In this document: positions 13,054 through 24,229 of the stretch, in pieces
How positions within the stretch are numbered: position 1 is the first letter of the stretch
Layout of the letters: every line of letters starts with the position of its first letter
Assembly: GCA_023078555.1 (NCBI GenBank)
Contig: CM041202.1
Span: 434,001 to 498,000, forward strand
Reading direction: 5' to 3'
DNA length: 64,000 nt
Source of the DNA: Ulva prolifera
Taxonomy: Eukaryota > Chlorophyta > Ulvophyceae > Ulvales > Ulvaceae
The notes under the pieces: generated by a model
What the model was told of the DNA's origin: nothing
Seen by the model: only the letters and a program-made list of their open reading frames with translations
Database searches by the model: none
Made by a program: the position numbers and the translations under genes

Positions 13054-14457
13054 ACTGATGGGCCACATCTCGAGCATCATGAATCATGATGCATCATCCC
13101 AGCTGGGCCCATCATCACCCAGGCTGCAGCCGGCTGGGACTCATCGAGGCCGATAGCAGCACGGTGCACCATGCACATGGGCGTGCAATTTTGGCAACCA
13201 CATCAGTCGAAGCGCCTCGACGGTGCTGGGGCAGCATCTCGCCCTTCACATCGCTGAGCTTTGAGTGAAACGTTTTGAGAAGCGCATGCGTCACTGGGAG
13301 CGCTATTCGTCGAGGAGCTTTCGTTCTCCTGTGGTTCGAGACGGTGAATCCGCGTGAACATTCGCCAGTGACACAAATTGGATGGATTGTATATCACATG
13401 TTGTTTCTCACGGATTCAGCCTCCCGCTATAAGTTGCCAGGTCCAAGTTGCCAGGTCCATGAGCGTGAATGCCGCGAAGCTTGATGAGCTGGCATCAAAA
13501 CATCACATGTACAGCGTTGTGATAGGAATCCTGGCCATGCAGAACACATAAATACATAATTGGATGGGATCAATGGCGCTGTCCTGGCATTGGGCATATC
13601 CCGTTTAAGCGCTAGTCCGAGTTTTGCGAGGCGCAGTCTCTCACAATACACCCATGCTGAATGCTACGCCTACACAGAAGCATAAGTGTAGATCCAATCT
13701 AGATTCACGGATTTCGTGCTTCCTCTGTGCAGCCTACGTATTGTCATGACTCCCACCTTGTCTCAGGCAGCAATTGGCAATGCCACGAGTGTCATGTATG
13801 TGAGTTGACCCTTGGCGATACCGCTTGCATTAAACATAAGCAATTTGCGATAAATACTCGGTAAGAGGTAGACAAGCTGCCTTGCAGTTTGAGTAGGCTA
13901 TCTCCGCACAGCCACACAGTTTTTTGTCAAAGGTGTTTGGTTTACAAATGGGCTAGAATGAATTCTCTCTTCACTCGCCTATGCTACCACGTACATACAT
14001 ATATGCTGCCTGCTTGGCCTTAGTACCCCACACCATGGTGTTGTTCTCCACCTGCATGCCACACAGGCTGGCCCACACTAAAACCTCCCTGCAACTGTGT
14101 GTCGTGGTCCATAACGGTATCAATCAATGTGTCCGTTCCTTCCGCAATCATCTCGCTGCGGAATCCTAGCGCATGCTGGGCAGGAGGGCGACCATCACCA
14201 GGATCTCCGGTGGGATCGTTCATCCATCGTACTCCATTGCTCCTCGTGGCAGCGCCCACAAGGATACCGCCATGCTCAGCAGGTGACACTTCGTGTTCAA
14301 CTTCCTCATATGGACTAGCAGAACGCATGTGCCCTGCAGCTGCACGCTGAAGGCGACCACCATCGCGTTTCCATGCGCCCGCACGACTTGACACTCTGCA
14401 TACTGATGCACAGTGTCTTCCACCAATCTCCAAAGACGCCTCAGTGACGATGATGGC

Positions 14458-14768
14458 TCACTGCGCTGCCAGGTCGAGCTGCTTGGGTTGTATGTCAGAG
14501 GCATACCGCTCAACGACGCCTTGAACCACATCACATGCAGCTTTCACAGCATAGGCAGCTACTTGTGGGGCAGACATTCTGGTAGCAGCAAAGGCGGCAG
14601 ATCCATCAACTGCGCCATGACCGACTTGGCATGCATAGTCGACTTTCTTCAATTTGCCATTGCCAATGTCCAGTGACCTGCGAGATCTTGCCACAGACCA
14701 TGCAACCGCCGCACAAATCGCCAGTGCTACCAACGGAAGCATCGTTCCCAAACTCTGAACACCATACA
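14458..14768 (-). CDS. Possible decayed or partial sixth family member
   Basis: An ATG at 14768 opens MYGVQSLGTMLPLVALAI followed by more hydrophobic residues, a convincing signal peptide or anchor. It continues with a lysine pair, a cysteine (DYACQVG) and an Ala-rich segment AAYAVKAACDVVQGVVERYA that resembles exon 2 of genes C, D and E in spacing and composition. The frame stops at 14458, but a donor (CA|GTGAGC) at the same place could splice onward to an exon near 14350. Later family exons were not found. It may be a truncated relative, a separate small secreted protein, or chance. Residue identity to the family is low, so this rests mainly on layout and composition. Confidence 0.28.
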
Positions 14769-14810
14769 TTCTGTGACATACCGTAGGAATCTGTGCCTCC
14801 AGCACCAGCT

Positions 14811-16295
14811 TCAGTGAAGCACCTTCACAGCATCTGCAGCTCCGAACTGAACGGATTGTGTGCCTGTCATAGCTTCACACGACGCGCCACATACTGTGGC
14901 ATATTGCTCAGCACACAGCGAGGCCGTGCTCGGCTCAAAGTGTTGATACGAACTGTTCCCATGGGAAGTCATGTGCATCCAGGAAGCAGAACTTCTTTTG
15001 GGGGGACCATCAAGAGTGTATGACCTCTGATACAAGATCGCTGCAGCCCTGAGCGGCTGCACTTGTGCCTTGTACGGACACAATTCCATAGAGGACCAGA
15101 AGAAGTATGGTACAGGTGATGCCTCATATGATGCCCATGCTTCCATGAAGGCGTCAAACGAGTCCATCAGCAATCCGAATGATGACCTTGCGTCAGGGAT
15201 GTGCGATGCCCTGTGTGCGCGTTGATGCCTTGTCAAGCGATTGTGTGAATAAATTTCACCACGTCCACTTGTAGCAACAGATGATTGCTGGGTCTGGGCC
15301 ACTGGGTCCGAAGATTGAAAAGAAACGTTTACCTCCCCGGTTCCAACATATACATCAGATAGGTGGAACGCGGAAGCAGGGACGACCTCGATATTCGAGG
15401 TTGCATCAGGCTCGGCTGACAAGGATACTGTGTACATCATAGACGGGACATGATGTTGGGTGACATGCGATTGCATGTGTGGTTCGCCATTGGTCTTGCG
15501 TGGCCCGGTACCGGACGCCAGCGCTTGTCCCCCTGGAACTTATGAACCAAACTGTTGCCCAAGTTATTGTGCATCAATGGTTCTATGCAGTCGCTTCAAA
15601 AGTAGTTGTGATCGCACCGTTCCATCGGGAGTACAACCTGGCCAGGAGCGCGATGTTGACACAACTTATTACGAGCCCAGAGAGCTCAATCAGCCTTGAC
15701 CTGGCTACCATAGTTGAGTTTTAGATCAACAAAAGGAAATAAGTCCTTGCCGGGGAGCTCGCCTTGCAGATCGCAACAATGTGTGGACGCACACAAAACG
15801 AACGGGTCCTGAGGACAAGTAAAAGGCAGCTAAAATCAAAGTTGCACTCACCCACAGTCAGTATTTGCTGTCATCGTCTTAAGAGCTGCGAAAGGGATGC
15901 GGATGCTGCCGGCGTACATACGACCTGATGAAAAGTGTTGACGTTGCACGTTGCGTGTAGAAGCCTCGAGCGGAAGTAGTCGTACTGGATAGCATGTTAT
16001 GTCATGGACATTGTGGTCATCAGGGCTCAGTGCATGCTGTGCTTCAGGAAGCACAACTGTAGACATGGGCTCCGGCGGGATCCCGGGACAATGACCGAAG
16101 AACGGTCAGCCGGACGCATGAGCACCCGTGTCTAAACATTTGTGCCCGCAACGCACACGAAGCTGCATCTTGCGAGCCTGGCAAGCGTATTGTGTGAACA
16201 TAATCCACAGATGAATCGTCATATGGCGTGGCTGTGGCTTCTACTGCAAGCTCGGGATCAGTGCAAGAACGCGGGAGATTGTTGCGATTGAGCAA
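14811..16295 (-). other. Uncertain minus-strand coding region
   Basis: Several minus-strand frames look partly coding: 14811-15476 (221 codons, with FGLLMDSFDAFMEAWASYEA and a cysteine-rich end CAEQYATVCGASCEAM), 15848-16066, and 16044-16295. The 15848-16066 frame ends at a strong donor, TGTGG|GTGAGTG. A donor also follows the 14811 frame (GTGAAG|GTGCTT). I could not connect them in phase with confidence. They may be exons of one diverged gene upstream of the 14768 start, or unrelated noise. Confidence 0.22.
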
Positions 16296-16306
16296 TATCT
16301 GGGATC

Positions 16307-18501
16307 ATGCAGTTTGCAAGAACTCTAAGCATTCTGGCGTTGGCACTCGCGCTTCAGCAGGTGCGAAGTGCTGCAAGTCGTTGCCTGCCAGGTCTGGCCG
16401 TTCGGAATGCAAAGAATCACATTAGCAGCAAATACTCGCGAGTTCATTCAATTGTATTCTGATGTTCACGACGTCATTCGCCTGGTACTGGGAGGTAGTG
16501 CCTATGCCATACTGCGGAACACCGCATTTGGGTATGGTCTTTGACAACAATATTCGCATGAGTCTCTTCGTTCTATGCTGTTCAAGTGCTGCAGGTGCTG
16601 CCTGTTGCGCTGTCTCAGCTTGTGGAGCCATCACGTCCAGGTCTAGCCTGTCCACAAGGAGCATGCAGGGACTCTGTCCAGACACTCCTTACCAACACGT
16701 CGGACTCAATACTATTCGATCCCGCCATCTTGTCGTCATGTAGCAGCCCAATGAAGATGCACAGCATCCTTGTACGGAACTGCGCGGCTGACCTCTTGAA
16801 CGATGTCTTCTCTCAGGAATGCACATGTTCACAGAAGTGTGTGGAGTCCATCACAGGGGTGCGATGCCTGCGTGCTCTGCTGTGAATTCTCCATGCACTT
16901 GTCACTAAAGATCTCCAACTTTGCCCCTGTTCGATGTTGCACCAAATCTGTGGGCAGAAGTCCAAGTAGATACAGTGCATCGCACCGAATCCTGCTGTGA
17001 TGTCTGCTGCATGTGTCCCTCACCGGCTGTATCACTACTGGTCTACTTCGTCGAATCCATGCCTTTTGATGTCTCAACAGATCAGCACTGGAGGTGTGCA
17101 GGTACCAAAGGCATGTATGTCTGCGTTTGTGAGATATCTCTGTAGTATGGTGCCGGATGCCTATCAGAAGGGTGTAGATCTATTTGGGTCCCTGTGCGCT
17201 CTAATCCTCTGTGATAAGGCCACACATCTGCCCACTGACACATTCTCTGCTCATTCAACAACTGCATCTTGGCATGCCAGCCGGCACAGTGCTGATTCCA
17301 AGATGGTGACACCTGTGGCATACGAATGTCTCCGTCCGCAGGCATGCTGCATGTCTAGCATGAAACAAACGCCCACGCAATCTGACGCCGACCTTCTGCA
17401 GAGAATTTCTTATACACTCGTGTTATCATCGCCCTGGAAATCAACGCCCACCAAGTCCTTTGTGTCAAATGGTGCGCAACCACAGGTACCTGCCTCGCTG
17501 TGCACGGCCAATGACCCATCAGCAGAAGGCTATCGTATGATGCACCGTACCCCAAAGCAGTGCATAGCCTGAGTATCTCTTCCGCGCTTGCCGCGCCCTG
17601 TGCCCTTGCTCACAACTGGTCCAGGCGCGAGCTGGCACAGCCAAGAACATGGCGATGTGCTCAGCAGCTCTCCTGATCCTCTCTGCCTGCAGGTGACACC
17701 AAGGGAAGTGCACAACGTCACTGACTGTTCCACCCTGGCGTCTGCACCTGTGCGTGAGTCCAGAGGGAACAGTGCTGGGGAGACGGACTTGGCGAACGCC
17801 TTTGATCCTCCTCCTTCACCACCCAGAGAAGAGGCGACTGTCACAGACCAGTCAGTTGATGTAGCCGGGCCGAATCAAGGTCCAGGATGGGGTGCAAGTG
17901 GGGGGCCACCAAACTGTGGCAATGGCGCCTGTCGGGCTGGGCTGCCAATGTGGCTGCAGACGAATCTCGATGTGCGACATCTTCACGCTCACGTCGGCCT
18001 GTGCACCGATGCACTCTCAGATCCATGCTATCCAGCCTAGCTCCATGCAGCATGGACATGTTTGCCTGCATGCATGTGATCGCTTGATGATTCCACCGGC
18101 ATTGCCTGCTCAGCACGTTCAGTGCCTGCGTTGCCAATCCCTGTCCCACAGCAGGGTGTCTGTCGGGTGAATGCAACCATTTCCTGCTGTAGAGGTTCTT
18201 TGTGGTCACCGAGTGCGGTGACTTGGCAGTTCTCTTCCAGCTGTTGACCGAGGACTGCGTCGAGGACCTCGCCATGTCAGGACTAGACTGCCAGTGCAGC
18301 CAGCGGTGCAGGCGGGCCATGCAGGCTCTGCCAATGGCGTGCATGGCACAGGTGCGGCAGGTGATGTGCATGAGTGCAGCGGACGCACGGGCGGAGCAGG
18401 TGGAGCTGGCGGAAGCCACGTGCGTACCCGCCTCCTGGTTTTGGGGTGCGCCATGCTTTTCGTCGGGTGTTGGTCAATATGACACCGACAATTTCAGATA
18501 G
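16307..18501 (+). CDS. Secreted protein with duplicated CxC cysteine domain
   Basis: Proposed exons 16307-16360, 16595-16858, 17102-17485, 17693-17749 and 18241-18501, all phase 0, give 339 residues. The first exon is a signal peptide (MQFARTLSILALALALQQ). Two copies of one cysteine pattern occur. Copy 1 spans exons 2-3: CTCSQKCVESITG, then after the intron VPKACMSAFVRYLC. Copy 2 lies in exon 5: CQCSQRCRRAMQALPMAC and then MAQVRQVMC. Both fit C-x(10-12)-C-x-C-x3-C-x10-C-x8-C, and the exact x10 spacing across the exon 2-3 junction supports that intron. I do not recognise the domain. The right end of exon 3 (17165-17485) and the choice of exon 2 acceptor (16595 or 16619) are uncertain. Function unknown; extracellular by signal peptide. 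Confidence 0.5.
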
Positions 18502-20462
18502 GCGAGAGCAAGCTGTGCTGCGCTCATGCGAGCGACGCTCGTGACTCAACCCCTGCAGCCTGCTTTGACTCGGCAGGCGGTCTCGCATGCATCTTTCGGT
18601 ATGAGCCACATGCTGCCAGCTCACGTGTCCACCAAACAGTACGAGAATGAGCTTCTGTCTGTGAAGCATGAGGCGGGATCGTAGAGAATTTGCCAGAGGT
18701 GTCGTCTGCTGCAGAAAAAAAAAAAGACTCTGCTGCAGGTCTGATGTTTTGAGGCGGTGCTATGTTGCCGAGAATCCGGCAGCGTCAGATATGGAGGTCG
18801 CATGTGCATCGGTGTGGTACTGTCTACTCTGAAGCCTGATCCTTGTGTTTTGGCTTCAGTTCAGGCCAGATGTTCCGCACTGGAGCTGTCAGATTCATGC
18901 TGATCGGGTTTTGCAACGGTGGGCCTCGGAGTAGAAGATCATACTGATCTCATAGTGCATGTACTGTGGGGCAAGTTGATGGCTTATAGCTAGTATGTGA
19001 GTGAGCTCGCCACCCAGTGTCACTGGGCCAGTGGTACACGCTGTTCTTGCCTTTCAATCATCAACTGAAGGATTAGGCTCGCCATTCTGCAACACAAATG
19101 CAGCAAGGCGGGCTCCATCCTTTAGTTTTAGATACAGACAGCTGGGCATCGATTGGATGGGTAGGAGGAGGAAATATCTTCCTGCCCATGGAATTTTCTG
19201 GATTTCATGCACGATGGATTTGCTGCAGATCCAGTGGATGATGTTGCTGCAGTCTGGGCTGTTAAATCAGGCCAGAATTCACAAACGTGCTGCCTGTCGC
19301 AGGTGACTGACTTCGATCCTGTCACTGTGTGTGGCTCTGCAGCGGCGTAAGAGCAGTGATGTGGCAACCTGAAACCTCTCTTAACTTGGTGACAGGGGCA
19401 TTAAGCAAAAGCGCAAGGACAGCTGGGCTCCGAAGACGTTGCACATCCTAGACAACTGGCTACGATCAAGGATACGACTCGATGGCTTCAGGTTGAAGGA
19501 TGTGTCTGCCTTCCTGGCGTGATCAGAGATCACCTGTCACAACATCTGGACGTGATTGTGTTGTGCTTTTGTGTTGAAGAACACAGTTTGGAACGATGCT
19601 GGGTCTTTTTTTACTGTGTGTGCTTCAAATTTGCAAGATTAGGAACTGTTGTGTATTTGGAGGCGAGCATGGCCAACTTTGGATCTTGCGTGTTGGTCAG
19701 AAACACTTCGGTGGGTGATCGTGATGGTTTTAAGGTGAAGGTATGGAAATTTGATGGCACACAGTAGCACCTACACGATCAGCACCATCAGTATGATGAA
19801 GGATAAGAATTTAAGAGATCATGCAAGAAGGAGTGGAGCTCGGATGAGTGACCTTCCATCGGTTTGTTGTGGGTGGTTGTATTTGTTGCGAAGCCTGAAT
19901 TTGCCAGCAGAACGTACTGGAGACACGTGAGCGCTCGATACTGCACCGCTGGAAAAACAACTGTAAACGTTGGCTAGGCCGCAGGGTACATATATGCCTG
20001 ACTATCTTGCCACCATGCTACTTCAGCTTGTATGCTTGGAACAAAATAACAAACATGTCATGACCAACACAGGGAAGCCAATATCGACAGGCCAGGAACA
20101 GTGTGCACGAGGCCCGGGCTGACAGTGATGCACAGGCAGGCTTGCAGCACCATCGAATGGAGTGTTTGCATGGCAACAACAGTTCCACGCGTAGTAGCTC
20201 ACGGAGACTGAACTCACGTTGGCGTGCAGATGCACATATGGCAGAAACGAAATGGAGATGTGATGCAGCCCCTCAACGTCATCATGCCAGGTTACATGAT
20301 TGATGCAAGCTCCTACAATCCATCTCTTCAACTCTTGCGCACGTACCACTGCCTTGCTACACCATTATTTGCTAAAATACCCAGTACTTGCCACAGCTGG
20401 CGCTGAGTCCAACTGTACCATGCACCGCCGCAGACTGCATGCTGCATCCCACATCACCTCAC
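18502..20462. other. Intergenic, no supported gene
   Basis: Only short frames without convincing splice partners are present. An 11-A run at 18714-18724 is flanked by near-inverted CTGCTGCAG sequences. The left part is probably the 3' UTR of the cysteine-domain gene and the right part the 3' UTR of gene B. Confidence 0.4.
20292..20296 (-). terminator. Putative TGTAA poly(A) signal of gene B
   Basis: TGTAA on the minus strand, about 170 bases past the stop of gene B, nearly the same distance as in gene A. Confidence 0.35.
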
Positions 20463-23435
20463 TCAGTTCTTGCGGGCGATGCGCTTGGAGACAGTCTTGC
20501 TGCGGAAGAAGGTGCGGCCTCCCAGAGAGCGCTTGTGGGCAGAGAACTTCTTGACGGTCTTGCCCACCATGCGGCCTCCCCTGTGGCCGGCCTTCTTGGA
20601 GCTCTTGCGGCCAACCTTCCTTGAACCCTTGCCACCGCGCTTGGCGCTGCGGCGCTTGTTCAGGTTGCGCTTGGCGTTGTGGCGCTTGGGGGTGTACTTC
20701 TTGGAGGTGGTCTTCTTGGGGTGTGTGGGCACCTCCTTGACAGGGTGTGTTGGCTTCGTGTAGTCGCCATGCACAGTAATCTTGGTGGTGGTGGTTGGGC
20801 CGACATATGCTGAGGGGTCAAGCACGACTTTGCAGATGCCCCAGGCGTTTGCGGAAGCCTCAGCGATGATCTTGGCGATGGCTGGCGCAGCAGCCTTCAC
20901 GATGACGGTCTTGGTGTGCTCCTCAAGGAAGAAGTCCTTGCCTGCACGCTCAAACGAGGTTACACAAAGGTCTTGTCGCACCACACCTGAGCACTATGGT
21001 GCTATGTGAATGCACGCAGAGAACAGAGAGCTGTGGGACTGGAAGCAGACAGTCGTGCAGCATTGACCCGTCGGGTGTATACACTCGTGACAGGCAACAG
21101 GATAAGGGTAAACTCACTTGTGCACTGTTTGAAGTAGATCTTGGAGTAAGCCGTGGCGAGGACGTCCTCGATGGCGGTGGTCATAGCAGAGTACTTGACA
21201 TCGCACTTGCCAAAGCACTTGGAGGAGGCCTGAGCATAGCCAGCGGACCAAGCGGTGGCCACCGCCTGCACAGAGCAGCAGATGACAACGATCTTTGTAC
21301 ACGTGTGACATGCACCTGCTGTGTCATCATACAAATGTCACATTGGATGTAAGAGGAACTGAAAGAGCAGGCCATCGCATTGCTGCAATGAGACATGGTA
21401 CAGAAGCCTTGGGGTGTGTGAATGCCGACTTGTGAAGCAGGGAAGACACAGGCATTTGCCTGTGTAGCAAACTTTCTGAGAAAGAGCAGACGCGATGCAC
21501 ACCTTGGCGGTCTTGGTGATGTCAGCCTTGCCCATGGCGCAGCCGTAGGCTCCCTCGCCAACAATGAAGCAGGACGAGGACACCTCGGTCACAGCAATAG
21601 CCATAGCTTCAGCGACAGCCTGCACGATGAAGAGCGTGTCAGGCATCTATGTGACCCTTAGCATACACCAAATGTCATTTGTGCCAACAGATACTGCAGC
21701 AGGTGATGCATGAAGAAAATGTGCGACAAGAACAAGATGCACGAAGAACAACGATAGCTCCGGTAAAGCATGGATTGGACGGTACTCCAGAACCTCACAA
21801 TGAACAGTAACTCCAACACTGATCTCTTGACAAGGCATTTCTGAGCGAGCATAGCCGCGCACCTTTGCCTCGACGTCGTAGTACTCGGTCGCGACGTTGC
21901 CCAGGCAGGCGCTGGCACCAGCCGTCGCGTACGCCGCAGCGAGCGAATCAATGACGTACTCGTCAGTGGACGCCTCCAGGTCAATTTTGCAGCCAGCAAG
22001 GTTGAGATCGCCTTTCTCGCCAGCGCCCACGAGCGCAAAGGCAGAGCCAGAGCACTTCTCGTCCTCCGCACGCGCTTTGATGATCGCCAGAGCGAAGGCC
22101 TCAACAGTAGCCTCCTCGTACGCCCGGGTGTACAAGTCGTAATCATCTTTCACCACAGAATTCTCCTCAGTAGCCTTGCCATAGAAGTATGGCTCGAGCT
22201 TGGCGGTAGCCTTCAGGTAGATCTGCTCGAAGCTCTTCACAATGGCCTTGCCAGCAGCTGAGCACTTGCCGCAGGTCTTCGCCTTAGCCTGGGCCAGAGC
22301 GAAAGCGGAGGCGATGCCGGTAGCCTGAGCATATGCAAAAGACTTGCCGTTGACCTTGTACTCAGCGTTGCCCGCTGCATGCCAGGCTGTGGGTCAAAGC
22401 CTTGTCACAAATCACATCCGTGTACACAAACCACACCGGCCAAATGGAGTGCACGTGCGATGACTGTCATGCAAGAAAATCCGGCATTACGGCTGTGTAG
22501 AAGAGATTGCCCCTTGAATGCTGAGCCACCTACTCAAAGCAGATGTCGCTGCTTCAATCGTCTTCAGACTTCAGACCTCGTGTACAAGTCTATAGGATCA
22601 CTTACAACACTCAGCAGATGGGCAGCAAAAGGGCAGGAATACGCACTTGCGGCGCAGTTGACGCTCACGTCCACCATCGCTTCTGCAAACACCTTAGCGG
22701 TGGCGTGGGCGGCGCCAACAGCGTGGTCGTATGGGTCTGAACCATCATAGCACAGAGCAGCATTAACCTTCTTGACTGCACATACATGTATAATGTTAGA
22801 TGCCCAGGGTGTTACTGGTACAGTGCATGTCAAGCTCCACCGAGCCCAACCTTCAGCTGTTTCGTGGTTGAGAAGGACACCATGTGCCGTCATGGTGTCA
22901 CGGCAACACTACCATCATTCATGTACAGGGACATGTGTGCACCCAGACCCGGAATCGTACTGCCCCGTGTTGAGGCACGTGCCTCAACACGGGGCAAAAA
23001 TATCATGGCAGAACCAAACAACTGTGCAATTGACCATAAGCGCAGCATGCTGCAGCACATATGTGATGTGATTGCGTGGCCGCTGTCCGGACTGGGCAGC
23101 ACGAGAGGCGAGCGCACCGGCGACAGCAGCCACGTGCTCGGAGTGGGATGAAGCGCTCGAGATGGAGCTGATCTTGCAGCTGGCCTTGCTCTCTGCATGC
23201 TAGGCAAGAGCGTGACAGCCTGACTCACCGTTATTCCACAATAAGTGTCTGGCTAGCATCAAGAGACAGCAGCTGCAGCCCATGATCACTCCACGTGGAC
23301 AAGCCAGGCTACTCACAGAAATGTGAAACATGCTCATCTTGCAGCTGGCGGGACCGCACCGTAGGTCTTCGCTGCGAAGCCTTCGCCGGTGACAGCCAGC
23401 AAGGCTGTGCCCGCAACCAGAGTCTTGAGGCCCAT
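20463..23435 (-). CDS. Gene B: recent duplicate of gene A
   Basis: Exons 23435-23360, 23192-23118, 22775-22647, 22374-21863, 21619-21503, 21265-21118 and 20941-20463 give 511 residues. Exon lengths 1-6 are identical to gene A (76, 75, 129, 512, 117, 148). The signal peptide starts MGLKTLVAGTALL as in A. Exon 4 differs from A by about seven residues, and introns 2 and 3 are still easily aligned to those of A, so the duplication is recent or conversion is active. Differences concentrate in the last exon, whose basic tail is longer and contains RKVGRKSSKKAGHRGG and ends in RIARKN. All 14 module cysteines are kept. Intron 2 carries a perfect 36-bp palindrome missing from A. Function unknown; a secreted polycationic structural protein is the inference. 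Confidence 0.85.
22961..22996. repeat. 36-bp perfect palindrome in intron 2 of gene B
   Basis: The left half is TGCCCCGTGTTGAGGCAC, followed immediately by its exact reverse complement. The aligned position in intron 2 of gene A (near 11600-11630) has only the right-hand CTTCAACACGGGGCA, so the left arm arose by local inverted duplication or was lost in A. Confidence 0.9.
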
Positions 23436-24119
23436 CTTTGGTTTCCTGCAGGATTGCTCATATTGTCAACGAGAAACATCGCAGATCGGTCGTTCAACCT
23501 CGTCCACTCAGTCGATACAAAAGCTTGCTACAAATGTGCCGTGCGAGAACCTGGCGCAATCGCGGCCATGCAGGGCCTCAGTCGGACATGCGTCAGCGAA
23601 ATTTTTGCCTCGTCAAAGGTGTGGATACACGTGTCACATCGCGAGCGTGCGTCCAGGTCAGCCTATTCTGCCACGTAGCCAGGCATCACGACAGCGCTGA
23701 AGAAGATGTGACAGCAGCTCGTGACAAGAAACACAAACTTGACGTTAATGCTATGTCGGTTCCTGCGCGTGCGGCAATATCGCCGCAGCAGAGGCTATGT
23801 TTCAGCTGCAGGTCGACAAGACTCCATTTAGCTAGGGCCGTGCCGTGCCATGGGAAAACAGATGTGTAGCGCATGTACAGGTACTACAACAGCATGCTCA
23901 CAGATCACAAAGATGTGCAGCTTCAAGTACTCTGATCACTGGAATTCGATACGCAGTGGCAAATCGCAAGTATACATGGTGTCGTGTCGAAACCGAAGGT
24001 TGATAGCCGCACCTAGAGCTGTGAAGCGGAGCAGCAGGGCGCGAATGAAATGATGAATGAAATACACAGGCAGAAGCTCGTGTCAAGGGCTGATAACTTT
24101 GTTCCTCGGAGCACGCGTG
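23436..24119. other. Probable 5' leader or leader intron of gene B
   Basis: About 685 bases between the start codon and the TATA box, with no supported coding frame. Confidence 0.35.
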
Positions 24120-24127
24120 TATTTATA
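24120..24127 (-). promoter_or_regulatory. TATA box of gene B
   Basis: The minus strand reads TATAAATA, identical to the element before gene A, 685 bases ahead of the ATG. Confidence 0.5.
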
Positions 24128-24174
24128 TGTTTGACGTTCCGGACAACGGGGGCCCGCACGATCGTAGATTGGGA

Positions 24175-24225
24175 TGACGTATCTTGGCATGCGCAGCTGC
24201 CGCAGTTGGGGTCCATGACGTAATC
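24175..24225. promoter_or_regulatory. bZIP-type sites upstream of gene B
   Basis: TGACGTA at 24175-24181 and TGACGTAATC at 24216-24225, with GCAGCTGC at 24193-24200 between them. The same words occur upstream of gene A. Confidence 0.42.
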
Positions 24226-24229
24226 ATAC

